45,052 bases of DNA from an uncultured Prevotellaceae bacterium (GTDB taxonomy: Bacteria; Bacteroidota; Bacteroidia; Bacteroidales; Bacteroidaceae), in the NCBI GenBank assembly GCA_900316975.1, contig ONFA01000016.1:1-45052 (forward strand), read 5' to 3'. This document shows, piece after piece, positions 15,939 through 23,308 of this stretch. The translations under genes were made by a program, and so were the position numbers. The notes beneath the pieces were generated by a model. It ran no database searches. It was not told the DNA's origin and saw nothing but the letters and a program-made list of their open reading frames with translations. Positions within the stretch are counted from its first letter, which is position 1. Each line of letters starts with the position of its first letter.

Positions 15939-17334
15939 CTCGTAAATCAGAAGGGTTCTTGCCGAGGTCTTCCTGGAAACACTTCGCCATGTAGGAGGCA
16001 GAACTGAATCCAGACCGCTCCGCCACCTCCGTCATGGTGAGCGAAGAGCCCTGGATGAGTTGAACGGCATGATTAACGCGGATGCTGCGCATGAAGGCAG
16101 TGGGTGTCCTGCCGAGCATGGCAGTCATTTTCTTGTAGAGACCCGTGCGGTCCATGCAGAGGTCTTGCGCCAATCGTTCTACAGTGTAGTTAGGAGTGGC
16201 GAGATTTTGCTCCACAAGGCAGGTGGCACGGTCAATCAGTTCGTGGTCGATGGGTTGACAGTTGACAGTTGGGAGTTGACAGTTGACAGATGACAATTGA
16301 CAGTTAGGGTTAAGGTCAAGGTTAAGGTTCCTCCTTCTTTGATAGAGCCAGAACCAGAGGATGGTCATGAGGCACACTGCGATGAGGATGACAGCCCAGA
16401 TGCTTCCGACCGAAAGGGAGGAGGCAAGGCCGGAGGGTGCAGAGGGACATCCCTTCAGCAATCCGTGGTCGTAGGAACCAATCCACACGTAGCCTTCCCT
16501 GTCGGTGTAGATGGTGTTGAGGCGGCTTGACGAGATGTAGGAGCCATCTTCAGTCATCACCTGTCCTACCTGTTCCGCCTTGCGCGAGTTGAGGTCAATC
16601 CTCCACATACCGTCGCGGCTCACGATGTAGGCGGTGTTGGCATCAGTCTGCGAGATGGTGTGCAGACGGTTGGCGCGGAAGATTTCAGTCCATCGGCGGG
16701 TATGGATGTCAAATTCGAGACAAAGTTTTTGGTCGATGAGTTGGTAGAAGCGTCCGCGCAGAGTGTCGGTGATGACGAGCGAGGTGATGGCAGTGGAGTC
16801 GAGCGACGCCTTGGCAGCATAGAGTAGGTGACCATCTTGATGGCAGGTCACGGTTCCGTCGGCATAGAAACGGTAAAGCTTCCCCTCCATACGTTTGAGG
16901 TCAAGCAGCAGGTTGGTCGTGTCTTGGTGGATGAAGAACACCTCGCCTTCATCATCCACATACACATCATCTGCTGTGTCAGGCAGGCAATCGGTGACGA
17001 GGCGTAAACGTGAGTCGTAGCACCAGAGTTTCTTGTAATCCTTCACCCACAGGCGGTTCTGTCGGTCGGCATAGGCATGGTAGGCACCCCGATACCCCGT
17101 CAGCGGGTGGGAAGAGAGGCTATCCTTCTCAATGCTTTGGCAGGTGTGCCCATCCCATAGGTCAATACTGTGGGGCGTGGTTGCAGCCATTCTGCCGTCA
17201 TGCAGTTGCAGGATGTGTAGTACACAATTGTCGCTGAGTCCGTCGGACGTGTCGATGGAGGTAAACACGAACTGTTGCGCACAACAGGTGATGGTGCACA
17301 ACAGTCCGATGATATGTAAGAACGTCCGTTTCAA
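15925..17334 (-). CDS. Membrane AraC regulator with Reg_prop sensor (HTCS-like, no kinase)
   Basis: A 469-residue protein: signal peptide (to Ala19), a periplasmic beta-propeller-like region with Reg_prop-type repeats (FTSIDTSDGLSDNCV; LNTIYTDREGYVWIGSYDHG at 272-291), one membrane helix (about 310-331) and a cytoplasmic AraC HTH pair (about 372-469: VERLAQDLCMDRTGLYKKM and TEVAERSGFSSASYMAKCFQ). Bacteroidota hybrid two-component regulators have this layout plus histidine kinase and receiver; both are missing here and the propeller is short. Residues 341-360 are encoded by an in-frame heptad tract. The start is TTG at 17332-17334, abutting the GH30 stop with no gap. It probably controls the flanking glycosidases. 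Confidence 0.85.
   Translation of the reverse strand: MKRTFLHIIGLLCTITCCAQQFVFTSIDTSDGLSDNCVLHILQLHDGRMAATTPHSIDLWDGHTCQSIEKDSLSSHPLTGYRGAYHAYADRQNRLWVKDYKKLWCYDSRLRLVTDCLPDTADDVYVDDEGEVFFIHQDTTNLLLDLKRMEGKLYRFYADGTVTCHQDGHLLYAAKASLDSTAITSLVITDTLRGRFYQLIDQKLCLEFDIHTRRWTEIFRANRLHTISQTDANTAYIVSRDGMWRIDLNSRKAEQVGQVMTEDGSYISSSRLNTIYTDREGYVWIGSYDHGLLKGCPSAPSGLASSLSVGSIWAVILIAVCLMTILWFWLYQRRRNLNLDLNPNCQLSSVNCQLPTVNCQPIDHELIDRATCLVEQNLATPNYTVERLAQDLCMDRTGLYKKMTAMLGRTPTAFMRSIRVNHAVQLIQGSSLTMTEVAERSGFSSASYMAKCFQEDLGKNPSDLRGNQQ
16254..16309. repeat. In-frame heptad tract in AraC regulator
   Basis: Eight contiguous 7-bp units: GTTGACA x2, GTTGGGA, GTTGACA x2, GATGACA, ATTGACA, GTTAGGG; degenerate units continue to about 16330. 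On the coding strand it reads as QLSSVNC and QLPTVNC, the linker between membrane helix and HTH. Confidence 0.9.
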
Positions 17335-19452
17335 TTATTTGTTGAAGATTTTCTTGCCGTGTTGAATGAGAATGCCTTTGGTGGTGCCAGTGACTGGCTT
17401 TCCGCTCAGGTCGTAGGAGATGCCGCCAGTCATAGCCTGCTTGCCCCTTTCTGCAGTCGGGGCATCGATGCCTGTGACGATTTCCTCGGAATCCTTAGAG
17501 CGGTTGCCCGCATAGTCAACCGCCTTGACCTTGTAGAAGTAGTGCTTGTCCGCCTCGGCAGAGTTGTCGGTGAAAGACGTGGCAGCGATGCCGCGTCCGA
17601 TGGTGTTGTATTCGGGTTCCTCACCCTCCGTCTCCGGAGCGTCGGCACGAAGGACGATGTAGGTGAGCGGGTCGCTGTCGGCAGGGGCGGTCCATGAGAG
17701 TTCCATGCCTTCAGCCAGTTGCCCAACGGCCAGACCGGTCGGTGCAGCCGGGGCTCTGGTCTCAACTTTCGAGTCAATGGGTTGCAGGCGCCAAAGGAAA
17801 GCAGCCTTTGAACGAGCCTTGGGTGATGGACCCTCTTTCAGACGTACCTCAGCACCCGATGTGGTGGTATTGGTGCAGTAGAGGTACTTGTTGGAGAGTC
17901 GGCTGATGATGTAATAGTAGCCATCCTGTGCATATTTCAGATACCATTGCTCGTTGGCATCGTGGCCAGCGTCGAAACAGATGACGTTGGCTTCGTCGTT
18001 GAGATTATTGTTGAGCACGTTCAGGTGGGAGTTCTTGTCGGTGGTGACATTGTCGATGAACCAATAGGAGATGTCGCCAGTGGTGTAGCCAGGGGTTACT
18101 TTCCACTGTTGGGATGTACTTGAGACAAGCAGGTTGGAGGTCGTAGCCTTCGAGGTTCCGGCACTGGTGAGTACCTTCCCGCTGTATTGATTCACGATGA
18201 GATAGGTGCCATTCACCACACCAGGTGCCACGTCCTCGCCCCAAGTGATGTCGAATATGCGCTCGGCATTGATTTGTCCTTGTTGGTATCCTGTGCCTCC
18301 AGGCACTTCAAACACATATCTCCTTGTAGGTCCGTCGCCATTGAAATAGACATCTCTGTCCTTGCTGACAAAGGCGAACGTGGAGGTTTTGGCTTGACGC
18401 TCGGATGAACCTAAGTAGCCATGCACCTCACCTGTCGTGTTGTTGCGATACACTGCGCCACAGGTCCACGCTGACGGGTTCTCTCCATAGCCGAGGCGCA
18501 CACCTTCGTTGGAGTCGAGGCAGAACTGTCCACGTGCTTTCGAGTCGAAGCCCCACCAAATGCCGTTCTTCATGCCGTAGTTGACACCCACGATTGCTTC
18601 ACCCACATTGTGCAACTCGTCGGCAGTAGCCACTTTGCCGTTCCTTTTCACGCGGGTGAAGAAGTTGGCATAGTTGTCAAACGAACCTGCCAACTGGTGC
18701 GTGTTACCCTCGTCCAGATAGTCTTTCAGATAGTTATACCACGGTAAAGCCCTGTCATCGTTGAGCGTATTACCGCCACAAATGCGAATGTCCTTGAAGA
18801 AGTCGTCAGCCCTGATGAGTTTGGCAATGGCGAGAAAGTCCTTCTGTGCCTGTTCCTCGCTTGTGGCTTGTTCCCACACGTAGTCAGGTTCGTTGAAGGG
18901 CGAAACGCTTACCACCTTCAGTCCCTGACTCTGCACATACTGCACACTCGCTTTGATGAGTTTGTACCATTCCTGGGGTTTGCCTTGGTAGTTCTTCCTG
19001 CCCGTGTAGTCTCGTGCTTCAGTATCTTTCTTGTTGCCATTTTCATCAATGGGGCAGAACAGTGCCTCGTGGTCACAGTTCAGGTTCACCTCTTTCGTTC
19101 CCGTCAATTTGATGAGGTCACAGCGCCATTTCAGTTTTTTCTGTTGGCGTTCAGTCAACGTGTAGGTGCCGTCGCCATTGTCCGTGACGAGGTCATTGGG
19201 TTGGAACGACACACGTCCTGTGGCAAAGTTTCCCTTGCCGATGTGGGCAATGCCGCGGTTCACATTGAAATCCCAGTCCCATGCGGTGTCCATACCCCAG
19301 TTCACGTTGTATTCCTTGCCTTCAGATGACAGATCAAAGACGATCTCCACATCAGCCTTTTGTGCGGCTTTCGCATAGTCTGCTCCTGTTTGTGCGAAGG
19401 AAACTGATAGTGAGAAACTGAGGGCTAAAACTGATAGTATCCTTTTTTCCAT
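17335..19452 (-). CDS. GH30-like secreted glycosidase with ricin and FN3 modules
   Basis: A 705-residue exported protein. After the signal peptide (ends SVSFAQ, residue 21) comes a clan-A-type barrel with SPFNEPD (Glu188 as likely acid/base) and a second-glutamate region ATADELHNVGE (Glu279 as likely nucleophile). Then follow a ricin-type beta-trefoil (about 415-560; Q-W repeats such as SQQWKV and EQWYLK), an FN3 domain (about 570-660, APAAPTGLAVGQLAEGMELSW) and a short C-terminal motif (YDLSGKPVTGTTKGILIQHG) common in Prevotella secreted proteins. GH30 is the best family guess; a related clan-A family is possible, and the substrate is unknown. It is co-transcribed with the regulator gene, which starts at the next base. 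Confidence 0.75.
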   Translation of the reverse strand: MEKRILSVLALSFSLSVSFAQTGADYAKAAQKADVEIVFDLSSEGKEYNVNWGMDTAWDWDFNVNRGIAHIGKGNFATGRVSFQPNDLVTDNGDGTYTLTERQQKKLKWRCDLIKLTGTKEVNLNCDHEALFCPIDENGNKKDTEARDYTGRKNYQGKPQEWYKLIKASVQYVQSQGLKVVSVSPFNEPDYVWEQATSEEQAQKDFLAIAKLIRADDFFKDIRICGGNTLNDDRALPWYNYLKDYLDEGNTHQLAGSFDNYANFFTRVKRNGKVATADELHNVGEAIVGVNYGMKNGIWWGFDSKARGQFCLDSNEGVRLGYGENPSAWTCGAVYRNNTTGEVHGYLGSSERQAKTSTFAFVSKDRDVYFNGDGPTRRYVFEVPGGTGYQQGQINAERIFDITWGEDVAPGVVNGTYLIVNQYSGKVLTSAGTSKATTSNLLVSSTSQQWKVTPGYTTGDISYWFIDNVTTDKNSHLNVLNNNLNDEANVICFDAGHDANEQWYLKYAQDGYYYIISRLSNKYLYCTNTTTSGAEVRLKEGPSPKARSKAAFLWRLQPIDSKVETRAPAAPTGLAVGQLAEGMELSWTAPADSDPLTYIVLRADAPETEGEEPEYNTIGRGIAATSFTDNSAEADKHYFYKVKAVDYAGNRSKDSEEIVTGIDAPTAERGKQAMTGGISYDLSGKPVTGTTKGILIQHGKKIFNK

Positions 19453-19524
19453 ATTTGTTTTGGGTTGTATTGGATTAGTCTTGTAAGCGTTTTTTTGCTG
19501 AAAACGGTCTGGTGTTTAGGCTGT

Positions 19525-20748
19525 TTATTGTGCCTTCTCGTCCAGATAAGAGTCTTTGAATCCCAAAAAGTACAGCACGCCATCCAGCCCGATGGTGTTG
19601 ATGCTCTGCTGGGCATTAGCCACCACACGGGGCTTGGCATGGAAGGCGATGCCCAACCCTGCTTGCGAGAGCATGGGCAAGTCATTTGCCCCGTCGCCCA
19701 CAGCAATGGTCTGCTGCAAATCGACCTTCTCCACCTGGGCAATCAGCTTGAGCAGTTCAGCCTTGCGGTGGCCATCCACAATCTCACCCACATAGTTTCC
19801 TGTCAGATGCCCCGTCTCGTCCACCTCCAGTTCGTTGGCATACACGTAGTCGATGCCATAACGCTTCTGGATGTATTCGCCAAAGAATGTGAAACCGCCG
19901 CTCAGGATGGCAATCTTATAGCCATACTTCTTCAGTACATACATCAATCTGTCCACGCCTTCTGTGAAAGGCAAGTTCTCTGCAATGTCACGCATCACGC
20001 TCACATCCAGTCCTTTGAGTAATTTGCATCGCTGGGTGAAACTTTCCTTGAAGTCAATCTCGCCCCGCATCGCACTCGCCGTGATGGCAGCCACTTGGTC
20101 ATACACCCCGTGTCTCCGTGCCAGTTCGTCAATCACCTCCGTCTGGATGAGTGTCGAGTCCATGTCGAAACAGATGAGTCGGCGCATCCGTCGATACATG
20201 TTGTCGGTCTGGAACGAACCGTCAATTTCCAACTCGCTCGACATCTTCAGTAATGCTCCGTGCAAAGCCTCCTTATCTTTCGGAGTGCCACGCACGGAGA
20301 ACTGGATGCATGCTCTTGTCTTCTCTTTGGGGTGCTGAATGCTGGCACGTCCAGACAGACGCTTGATGCCATCGATGTTCAGCCCCTGTTCCGCAATCAA
20401 TCGACTCACAGCCTCAATCTGTCTTGCCCTGAGTCGTCTGCCCAGCACCGTCAGGATGTAGCGGTTCTTTCCCTGCCTTGCCACCCATGCCTCATATTCA
20501 TCCATCGTGATAGGTGCAAAACCAATGTTCACGCCTAGTTCGCTTGCCTTGAAGAGCAGTTCCTTCATCACATGTCCCGACTTCTCCTCAGCCACACGAA
20601 TCAGGATGCCTAAAGATAGGGTGGAGTGGATGTCTGCCTGCCCGATGTCCTGAATATCCACATCATATCTTGACAAAATATCCATAATGCTTGCCGTCAG
20701 TCCAGGACGGTCCTCACCAGTGATGCGCAACAGTATTAGTTCTTCCAT
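19525..20748 (-). CDS. serB: Phosphoserine phosphatase with tandem ACT domains
   Basis: A 407-residue cytoplasmic enzyme for the last step of serine synthesis. Two ACT domains come first (about 5-80, LLRITGEDRPGLTASIMDIL; and about 97-175), followed by a HAD phosphatase with nucleophile Asp195 and acid/base Asp197 (CFDMDSTLIQTE), SGGFTFF (motif II) and VGDGANDLPML (motif IV). The ACT domains probably sense amino acids. The frame opens at 20778, inside the -7 box at 20775-20783; MEELILLR at 20748 is the start. It lies 72 bp upstream of the GH30 gene on the same strand, but no functional link is evident. Confidence 0.93.
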   Translation of the reverse strand: MEELILLRITGEDRPGLTASIMDILSRYDVDIQDIGQADIHSTLSLGILIRVAEEKSGHVMKELLFKASELGVNIGFAPITMDEYEAWVARQGKNRYILTVLGRRLRARQIEAVSRLIAEQGLNIDGIKRLSGRASIQHPKEKTRACIQFSVRGTPKDKEALHGALLKMSSELEIDGSFQTDNMYRRMRRLICFDMDSTLIQTEVIDELARRHGVYDQVAAITASAMRGEIDFKESFTQRCKLLKGLDVSVMRDIAENLPFTEGVDRLMYVLKKYGYKIAILSGGFTFFGEYIQKRYGIDYVYANELEVDETGHLTGNYVGEIVDGHRKAELLKLIAQVEKVDLQQTIAVGDGANDLPMLSQAGLGIAFHAKPRVVANAQQSINTIGLDGVLYFLGFKDSYLDEKAQ

Positions 20749-20774
20749 ACAGATAGGTTCTTCTTTGTTTTTGT

Positions 20775-20783
20775 GCAAAGATA
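20775..20783 (-). promoter_or_regulatory. -7 box (TATCTTTGC) for serB
   Basis: Reads TATCTTTGC on the minus strand, 27 bases before the start at 20748. Confidence 0.65.
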
Positions 20784-21196
20784 GTGTAAAAAAATGAGTT
20801 AGAAAGAGAAATGGCGGAAAAAAATGAAAGCCCCATGTAAATGAGGCTTCTCGTTGTTCTTTTTTAACGGCTATTTCATACCCTCGGATAAGGTATCCTT
20901 CCTCCCCCTCCTGAATCGATGTGCTTTATCCCCCTAAACCGACGTGCCCCATGTCGGTCAACCGATGTGCCCCACATCGGTCAATCGACGTGCCCCACGT
21001 CGGTTTTGGGGTGGGCGAAGAGGGTAAAAGCACAGAGTGCCTCTTGTTGCGGTAAGACAAAACCTAAATATGCAAAACTCCTTCAAATATGCTCCTCGTT
21101 CACTTCATCGTAACGTTGGCTACCGTCGAAGTTACTTCGTTCGGACATAAAGATGAAAAAATCTTTCTTTCATTTTGTATTGTACTCACTTAATTG
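20784..21196. other. Non-coding region between serB and hisS
   Basis: About 410 bases without a credible gene. It holds an imperfect AAGCC..AT/AT..GGCTT hairpin (20829-20850), a short GGATA/TATCC hairpin (20886-20898), a C-rich stretch, three tandem hairpins (20939-21003), and AT-rich DNA with GAAGTTACTTC leading to the hisS promoter. A 64-codon frame at 20919-21113 merely translates the hairpins and has no family features. Confidence 0.6.
20939..21003. repeat. Three tandem 23-bp hairpins with GCCCC loops
   Basis: Stem-loops at 20939-20957, 20962-20980 and 20985-21003, each with a 7-bp stem and loop GCCCC, spaced exactly 23 bp. Stems are CCGACGT/ATGTCGG, CCGATGT/ACATCGG and TCGACGT/ACGTCGG: the changes between copies are compensatory or wobble. 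A degenerate fourth unit (ATCGATGTGC) begins near 20915. Confidence 0.85.
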
Positions 21197-21205
21197 TAAC
21201 TTTGC
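21197..21205 (+). promoter_or_regulatory. -7 box (TAACTTTGC) and -33 TTTG for hisS
   Basis: TAACTTTGC lies 28 bases before ATG 21234, with TTTG at 21174-21177 giving a 19-bp spacer, the best-formed promoter in the window. Confidence 0.75.
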
Positions 21206-21233
21206 ATCCAAATTCAAAAAGAGATGTAGATTT

Positions 21234-22601
21234 ATGGCACAGAAACCAAGCATACCTAAGGGAACGCGTGACTTTTCGCCTGTGGAAATGGCGAAGCGTA
21301 ATTATATCTTCAACAGCATCAAGGAGGTGTTTGCCTTGTATGGTTTTCAGCAGATTGAAACTCCTGCTATGGAGAACTTGTCCACACTGATGGGCAAGTA
21401 TGGCGAGGAAGGCGACAAACTGCTGTTTAAGATTCTGAACTCGGGCGATTTCCTGCATGGCATGACGGCAGATGAGGTGGCTAACACGAGTACGTTGAAA
21501 TTGGCGGCAAAGTTTTGCGAGAAGGGACTGCGGTATGACTTGACGGTGCCGTTTGCCCGTTATGTGGTGCAGCACAGAGAGGAACTGGCATTGCCGTTCA
21601 AACGCTATCAGATTCAGCCTGTCTGGAGGGCTGACCGTCCGCAGAAGGGCAGATACAGGGAGTTCTACCAATGTGATGCTGATGTGGTGGGCAGTGACTC
21701 GCTGCTGTATGAGGTGGAGATTATCCAAATGATTGATGCCGTGTTCACAAAGTTTGGCGCACGGGTGTGCATCAAGGTGAATAACCGCAAAATCCTGTCG
21801 GGCATTGCTGAGATGATAGGTCAGGCTGATAAGATTGTGGATATTACGGTGGCAATGGACAAATTGGACAAGATTGGTCTGGCTGGCGTGAATGCGGAAC
21901 TGGCAGGGGCTGGTGTGCCTGCTGAGGCGATTGAGAAGTTGCAGCCTATCATCGAACTGAGGGGTACGAACGAGGAAAAGTTGGCAACGATGAAGGAGGT
22001 GCTGAAAGATTCGGAGACGGGTCTGAAGGGTGTGGAGGAACTTGAATGGATTTTGAACACGTTGAAAGTGTCTGCTGGTGTACTGAAGAATGAGGTGGAA
22101 CTGGATTTGACGCTGGCGAGAGGTCTGAACTACTATACAGGTGCCATCTTCGAAGTTAAAGCGTTGGATGTGGAGATTGGCTCCATCACGGGGGGGGGCC
22201 GCTATGACAACCTGACGGGTATCTTTGGTATGCCAGGATTGAGCGGTGTGGGCTTCTCGTTTGGTGCTGACCGCATTTTTGATGTACTGAACCAACTGAA
22301 TCTCTATCCGAAAGAGGCAGTGGAGACAACGAAGGTGCTGTTTGTGAACTTTGGCGAGAAGGAGATGCAGTTCTGTATGGGTGCGGCTGCGCAGTTGAGA
22401 GCAGCGGGCGTGAGTGTGGAGATTTATCCTGATTCGGTAAAGATGAAGAAGCAGATGAGTTATGCGAATGCGAAGGCCATCCCATTTGTGGCGATTGTGG
22501 GCGAGACAGAATTGGCAGAGGGAAAGGTGAATGTGAAGAATATGATGACAGGTGAGCAGAGCCTGATGACTGCCGAGGAGATGGTGAAGCAGTTGGCGTG
22601 A
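21234..22601 (+). CDS. hisS: Histidine-tRNA ligase
   Basis: A 455-residue class II aminoacyl-tRNA synthetase that charges tRNA-His. Motif 1 lies in the N-terminal region ([19 protein letters not shown]), motif 2 in [27 protein letters not shown], the histidine-specific [14 protein letters not shown] loop is present, and motif 3 is [13 protein letters not shown] through [11 protein letters not shown]. The C-terminal anticodon-binding domain follows (residues about 360-455). Translation starts at [10 protein letters not shown]; an in-frame upstream ATG at 21153 precedes the -7 box. A run of nine G (22190-22198) encodes the TGGG part of motif 3 with the frame intact. Confidence 0.97.
   Translation: MAQKPSIPKGTRDFSPVEMAKRNYIFNSIKEVFALYGFQQIETPAMENLSTLMGKYGEEGDKLLFKILNSGDFLHGMTADEVANTSTLKLAAKFCEKGLRYDLTVPFARYVVQHREELALPFKRYQIQPVWRADRPQKGRYREFYQCDADVVGSDSLLYEVEIIQMIDAVFTKFGARVCIKVNNRKILSGIAEMIGQADKIVDITVAMDKLDKIGLAGVNAELAGAGVPAEAIEKLQPIIELRGTNEEKLATMKEVLKDSETGLKGVEELEWILNTLKVSAGVLKNEVELDLTLARGLNYYTGAIFEVKALDVEIGSITGGGRYDNLTGIFGMPGLSGVGFSFGADRIFDVLNQLNLYPKEAVETTKVLFVNFGEKEMQFCMGAAAQLRAAGVSVEIYPDSVKMKKQMSYANAKAIPFVAIVGETELAEGKVNVKNMMTGEQSLMTAEEMVKQLA
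22190..22198. repeat. Nine-base G homopolymer in hisS
   Basis: ACG GGG GGG GGC encodes T-G-G-G in the conserved SITGGGRYD segment. Such a run is a slippage site in an essential gene, or a possible sequencing-length ambiguity. Confidence 0.85.
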
Positions 22602-22629
22602 GTGTCTGATATTAGCGGATACAAATGAT

Positions 22630-22778
22630 GAGGGTGTGTCAAATTGACCACAACGGATTAAACGGATTTCACGGATTAAACGGGTTTTGTAAGTCTCTGA
22701 CTATCAGCATGGCTTCAATCCGTTTAATCCGTGAAATCCGTTGTCTATTATACAATCTCTGTATTTTGACACACCCTC
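22630..22778. repeat. MITE-like palindrome between hisS and receiver gene
   Basis: Perfect 14-bp terminal inverted repeats (GAGGGTGTGTCAAA at 22630-22643; its complement at 22765-22778). Inside these, the arms CAACGGAT..TTCACGGATTAAACGG and their complement form a second long stem; the left arm carries an extra 9 bp (TAAACGGAT). No reading frame. It lies between convergent genes and could also terminate transcription from both sides. Confidence 0.85.
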
Positions 22779-22838
22779 CTCGTTTATATGGTTGAAGAAA
22801 GTGAGCACTTTCTTTTTTATGTCATAGAAGTCTTCAGT

Positions 22839-23267
22839 TTAGTTGTTGAGTTGCTGCTTGGCAGCCTGAAGATTGATTTGTGTAGTGACACTGCTGAGCA
22901 GTTTCTCCATGATGATAGGCTTGTTGATAAAGTCGTTGGCACCAAGTTGAAAGCCCTTAGAGATGTCTTGCTCAGAGTTAAGTGCGGAGAGGATAATGAT
23001 GGGCAGGTCCTTGGTGTCGTCGGCTGCACGGAGACGGCGGATGACTTCAAACCCGTCGATGCCAGGCATCATCAGGTCGAGCAGTACGAGGTTCGGCTTC
23101 TTTTGTGCGATTGCATCGAGGGCGGCTTGACCTCCATTGGCGGTTCGAATCTCAAAAGTGTACTGCGAGAGCATCTTCTTGATAAGAAGGATGTTCAATG
23201 GAACATCATCGACAACGAGGACGGACAGACTGTCCACGTCGATTCCAGGTGTGATGTAGTTGTTCAT
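22839..23267 (-). CDS. Stand-alone response regulator receiver
   Basis: A 142-residue single receiver domain with no output domain. Acidic pocket Asp20-Asp21 (LVVDD), phospho-acceptor Asp in LVLLDLMMPGIDGF (about residue 66), Thr/Ser switch in IIILSA and the conserved Lys in NDFINKPI are all present, so it should be phosphorylatable. A short C-terminal helix (QINLQAAKQQLNN) follows. It lies 41 bp downstream of the TackOD1-like gene on the same strand and is probably co-transcribed. No histidine kinase is nearby. Regulation of, or by, the zinc-ribbon neighbour is a reasonable inference; the input kinase must be encoded elsewhere. Confidence 0.92.
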   Translation of the reverse strand: MNNYITPGIDVDSLSVLVVDDVPLNILLIKKMLSQYTFEIRTANGGQAALDAIAQKKPNLVLLDLMMPGIDGFEVIRRLRAADDTKDLPIIILSALNSEQDISKGFQLGANDFINKPIIMEKLLSSVTTQINLQAAKQQLNN

Positions 23268-23308
23268 ATTGGTATGTTTTTTATTTTTATTGTTGTGTTC
23301 CTTGTCTT

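Noticed and set aside
20829..20850. Riboswitch or attenuator for serB
   Set aside because: The hairpin lies upstream of the serB -7 box, so it would not be in the serB transcript; an orphan terminator is more likely.
20919..21113. 64-codon frame upstream of hisS
   Set aside because: It only translates the tandem hairpins; no start context or conserved features.
21186..22295. 369-codon antisense frame in hisS
   Set aside because: Translation is rich in His/Gln/Arg with no family pattern; it arises from hisS codon bias. It also starts inside the conserved synthetase core.
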